The notes beneath the pieces are model-generated. The model had not been told where the DNA came from. It made no database searches and saw nothing but the letters and a program-made list of their open reading frames with translations. Shown piece after piece: positions 61,734 to 64,000 of a DNA stretch of 64,000 nucleotides. The position numbers and the translations under genes are program-made. This DNA is from Ruegeria sp. THAF33 (GTDB lineage: Bacteria > Pseudomonadota > Alphaproteobacteria > Rhodobacterales > Rhodobacteraceae). The stretch is taken from the NCBI RefSeq assembly GCF_009363615.1, contig NZ_CP045387.1:14250-78249 (forward strand), read 5' to 3'. Within the stretch, counting starts at the first letter, position 1, and each line of letters begins with the position of its first letter.

Positions 61734-62897
61734 ATGTACAAACGCAAGACCCAACAATTCGTTCAGTCTTCCTTGGAGAGCCAAGCGGCTGTGGTCCTTC
61801 TCGGCCCCCGACAGGTCGGAAAGACAACACTTGCACTCGACATCGCATCAGAGCGCCCATCTGTCTATCTCGACCTTGAGCGTGAGGCGGACAGGCAAAT
61901 CCTGACTGAACCAGATCTCTATCTGGACGAACAGGCGGGCAAACTCGTCATCCTCGACGAGGTGCAGCAGATGCCTGACCTCTTCAGAACCTTGCGCGGC
62001 CAGATCGATCAGCGTCGGCGGGCCGGGTTTCGGACGGGACAGTTCCTGCTATTGGGATCGGCTTCCAATATCCTCTTGCACCAAACGGCGGAATCCCTCG
62101 CCGGTCGTGTTCGATATGTTGAAATGCCCCCCTTGCAGCCTGACGAGGTGGGGGCCGATCAGTTGAACTTGCTCTGGCTGCGCGGCGGCTTTCCCGACAG
62201 CTTTCAGGCCGCGAGCGATCGGGCAAGTATGGACTGGCGTCTGGATTTCCTGCGCACCTATCTGGAGCGAGACATCCCTGCCCTCGGACCTCGGATTCCG
62301 GCAGCGACCTTGCGGCGGTTCTGGACGATGCTTGCGCATGTCCAGGGCGGCCTTCTGAACGCCGCGGCCCTTGCCGAGGGATTGGGCGTGTCCGGCCAGA
62401 CCGTTGGGCGCTACCTCGATCTGCTCGTCGATCTCATGCTGGTGAGACGCCTGCAGCCCTGGCACGAGAATGTCGGCAAGCGTCTGGTGAAATCGCCAAA
62501 GGTCTATGTGAGAGACAGCGGCATCGTGCATGCGCTGTTGGGCATCGGCACGACAGAAGGCTTGCTCGGGCACCCGGTCGTCGGTGGCAGTTGGGAGGGG
62601 TTCTGTATCGAGGCGCTTCTTGCTGCCGCCCCTTTAGGCACCGAACCTTTCTTCTATCGCACTTCGGCCGGTGCTGAACTCGACTTGGTTTTGCGTTTGC
62701 CAAGCGGCGACATCTGGGCTGTTGAGATCAAACGGACGACTGCACCAAAGGTTTCGAGAGGATTTCACACAGGGGCCGAGGACATTGGAGCCAACCGAAA
62801 GCTCCTGGTCTATGCCGGTGAGCATGAGGTCCCCGTCGCGAAGGACATTCGAGCGTTACCACTGGCACATGCAATCGAGTTGTTGAGCGCGCTATGA
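61734..62897 (+). CDS. AAA+ ATPase with DUF4143
   Basis: A 387-residue protein: Walker A LLGPRQVGKTTLALDI, Walker B LVILDEVQQMPDLF, sensor LLLGSASNILL, FLRTYLERDIP, a winged-helix part (LAEGLGVSGQTVGRYLDLL) and C-terminal DUF4143 nuclease-like region (YRTSAGAELDLVLRLPSGDI, WAVEIKRTT). The ELDLVL...EIK pattern fits a PD-(D/E)xK core. The family is common in bacteria and associated with mobile regions; its role is not established. The ATG at 61734 is chosen over TTG 61725. It is divergent from the orphan antitoxin gene. Confidence 0.85.
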   Translation: MYKRKTQQFVQSSLESQAAVVLLGPRQVGKTTLALDIASERPSVYLDLEREADRQILTEPDLYLDEQAGKLVILDEVQQMPDLFRTLRGQIDQRRRAGFRTGQFLLLGSASNILLHQTAESLAGRVRYVEMPPLQPDEVGADQLNLLWLRGGFPDSFQAASDRASMDWRLDFLRTYLERDIPALGPRIPAATLRRFWTMLAHVQGGLLNAAALAEGLGVSGQTVGRYLDLLVDLMLVRRLQPWHENVGKRLVKSPKVYVRDSGIVHALLGIGTTEGLLGHPVVGGSWEGFCIEALLAAAPLGTEPFFYRTSAGAELDLVLRLPSGDIWAVEIKRTTAPKVSRGFHTGAEDIGANRKLLVYAGEHEVPVAKDIRALPLAHAIELLSAL

Positions 62898-63225
62898 CCT
62901 CGTTTTTATCTCTGGCTCAGGACACTTCCATTGGTCTGAGGATAACAGCGACACGCGAAGAATCTCAGAGCCAGGTCTGGCCATTAGTCGGGCACCAGAG
63001 CGGATGAGTGTCTGGCAACTCGATGGTATCTGGACGCCTGCATCTCCGAATGCGAACGCAAACGCCCCTGTGATGCCACGGAAGGATGGGCGAATGCTCT
63101 GCCGTTGCCATCGATTTGTGATCTGACGGCTTTGGTCTTCGAAGAGTCTTGAAGTTTGGATGGACGAGAAGACAATCCCTACTCCTTGCGGCATCTCTCT
63201 CGTCTGTTCCCCTACTTTCCTTCAT
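62898..63225 (+). other. Non-coding stretch before the second DUF736 unit
   Basis: No supported gene, hairpin or promoter stands out. Only the last few bases before 63226 begin to resemble the first DUF736 copy. Confidence 0.5.
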
Positions 63226-63452
63226 GGCCACCGCACTTCTCCCTTTGTCTGAGTTGCATGACATGCTGGTCGCAGCTGTCGTCCCGTCCACAAAGGTTGT
63301 CGCCGATCTTTTTCCCCTGACCCTGCGGGTCATTCCGCGCGGACCAAAAAGACCGGCGCCTGCCCCTCTCCGCTGCGCTCCGCCTTCGGTGTGGCCGGGC
63401 CTTGGCCAGCTGCAAGGTGACCATCATTGCAACGCAAACAAGGAGAAGAGCA
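63226..63452 (+). repeat. Conserved leader, copy 2 (left part of 566-bp direct repeat)
   Basis: Matches 5366-5592 with eight substitutions and no gaps. It contains the same TGACCC-TGC-GGGTCA hairpin (63318-63332) and the CATTCCGCGCGGACCA variant of the shared motif. Confidence 0.8.
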
Positions 63453-63791
63453 ATGACCACGAACTGCATCAAATTCACCAGCGCCGACATCGAAACCGCC
63501 AAGGGCGTCGGCTCCATCTCGACCCTGACCTTCGACCTCGACATCACGGTCGAACCCGTCGCGAGCTCGAACCCGATGGCCCCCACGCACCGCGTCCTCG
63601 GCCGCTCCCCGCGCGGCAAGTTGGTCGAGTGCGGCGGCATCTGGAAGAAGCAGAACAAGGAGACCGGCGCTGACTACTACACGCTGACCATCCGCGACCA
63701 CGGCTTCAACGCCAACCTCGGCAAGGCCGCGAACCAGGACGATCTGTCCCTGCAGGCCGTCATCCCCTGGGGTCCCAAAGACGCCGCGTGA
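63453..63791 (+). CDS. DUF736 family protein, copy 2
   Basis: A 112-residue protein, identical to the copy at 5593 except for Val19 and Ser39. I count 13 nucleotide differences in 339; most are silent, so the protein seems to be held constant. AAGGAG lies eight bases before the ATG. The gene ends with TGA where copy 1 has TAA, and its downstream sequence is unrelated to that of copy 1, with its own hairpin. Function unknown; presence of two copies on one element is unusual. Confidence 0.82.
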   Translation: MTTNCIKFTSADIETAKGVGSISTLTFDLDITVEPVASSNPMAPTHRVLGRSPRGKLVECGGIWKKQNKETGADYYTLTIRDHGFNANLGKAANQDDLSLQAVIPWGPKDAA

Positions 63792-63798
63792 CGGCTAA

Positions 63799-63825
63799 GG
63801 CCGGTCGGTTCTCCACCGACCGGCC
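63799..63825 (+). terminator. Hairpin after DUF736 copy 2
   Basis: GGCCGGTCGGT (63799-63809) pairs perfectly with ACCGACCGGCC (63815-63825) around a five-base loop, eight bases after the stop. No T-tract follows directly; the palindrome just downstream supplies one. Confidence 0.55.
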
Positions 63826-63832
63826 CATCAAG

Positions 63833-63867
63833 ACTCCAATCTTGAACGCGTTCAAGATTGGAGTTTT
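63833..63867 (+). terminator. 32-bp perfect palindrome with T-tract
   Basis: 63833-63864 is a perfect palindrome centred on AACGCGTT, with arms ACTCCAATCTTGAACG. It is followed by TTT, giving TTTT at 63864-63867. It could be a bidirectional terminator for the DUF736 gene, or a protein-binding site. The remaining bases to 64000 hold a small hairpin GCGCCT/AGGCGC (63892-63912) and no supported gene. Confidence 0.55.
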
Positions 63868-64000
63868 AGGGGTGGTGGAGCTTCTAAATAAGCGCCTGAA
63901 ACTCATAGGCGCGTGGTATCTTTATTTTTCCTCCAAAACCGTGCTACCATAGAAGCAGAATCGAGTCGAACTCGGACCCAACCGAAGTCAGGGCTTAGGA

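Noticed and set aside
5366..63791. The DUF736 direct repeats as att sites of an integrative element
   Set aside because: They are long, include a whole intact gene with silent differences, and have no adjacent integrase or tRNA; homologous duplication explains them better.
1..64000. CRISPR arrays, rRNA or tRNA genes
   Set aside because: No regularly spaced direct repeats and no cloverleaf or rRNA-like segment was seen on reading the sequence; a covariance search was not possible.
1..64000. Replication origin, rep gene or integrase
   Set aside because: No Rep, RepABC or integrase-like protein and no iteron array was found, so plasmid and integrative element cannot be told apart from this window.

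Overview
This window looks like part of a large conjugative element (plasmid or integrative conjugative element) from an alphaproteobacterium, most likely a member of the Rhodobacterales. The basis is the high-GC coding sequence, a full VirB/VirD4-type type IV secretion system (T4SS), a MobA/VirD2-like relaxase, and a set of accessory families (DUF736, DUF2493, DUF3768, DUF6878/DUF6915-like, strawberry-notch helicase-methylase, ParB-like protein) known from plasmids and elements of that group. No replication initiator, integrase, ParA, tRNA, rRNA or CRISPR array was seen.

Layout. 0-5.1 kb: an Lhr-like helicase (+), with the tail of an upstream partner, converging on a SIR2-HerA (Nezha-type) antiphage pair (-). 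5.4-6.8 kb: a DUF736 gene and a small acidic protein, both behind long structured leaders. 6.8-11.7 kb: possible oriT region, DNA-binding mobilisation protein, relaxase and VirD4 coupling protein. 11.8-17.7 kb: a DUF2235 hydrolase, a WGR protein and a Hachiman antiphage operon (hamA-hamB) followed by a DUF3223 gene. 18.0-29.4 kb: the T4SS operon on the minus strand (virB1-2-3-4, lipoprotein, a VirB5 paralogue carrying a transglycosylase domain, virB5, unknown, virB6-8-9-10-11). 29.5-30.6 kb: small accessory genes and an XRE regulator.

30.9-49.2 kb is catabolic cargo. Its genes fit a complete route from cyclohexanol/cyclohexanone to central metabolism: SDR alcohol dehydrogenase, cyclohexanone-type Baeyer-Villiger monooxygenase, lactone hydrolase, iron-type alcohol dehydrogenase, aldehyde dehydrogenase (giving adipate), class III CoA-transferase, acyl-CoA dehydrogenase with its own ETF, a fused hydratase/3-hydroxyacyl-CoA dehydrogenase and 3-oxoadipyl-CoA thiolase (giving acetyl-CoA and succinyl-CoA). 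IclR and AraC regulators accompany it, with a clear IclR-type palindrome in the divergent promoter. Two decayed insertion sequences (IS110 and IS5 families) interrupt the minus-strand arm, and the IS5 remnant supplies the 3' end of the fused fad-type gene.

49.2-63.8 kb returns to element backbone: ParB-like protein, small DUF genes, a ~1465-residue methylase-helicase, a Toprim protein, a DUF2493 protein, an orphan HTH antitoxin, an AAA+ DUF4143 ATPase, and a second near-identical DUF736 gene. The two DUF736 copies with their leaders form a 566-bp direct repeat exactly 57,860 bp apart, enclosing almost the whole window. Related leader elements recur before several other backbone genes.
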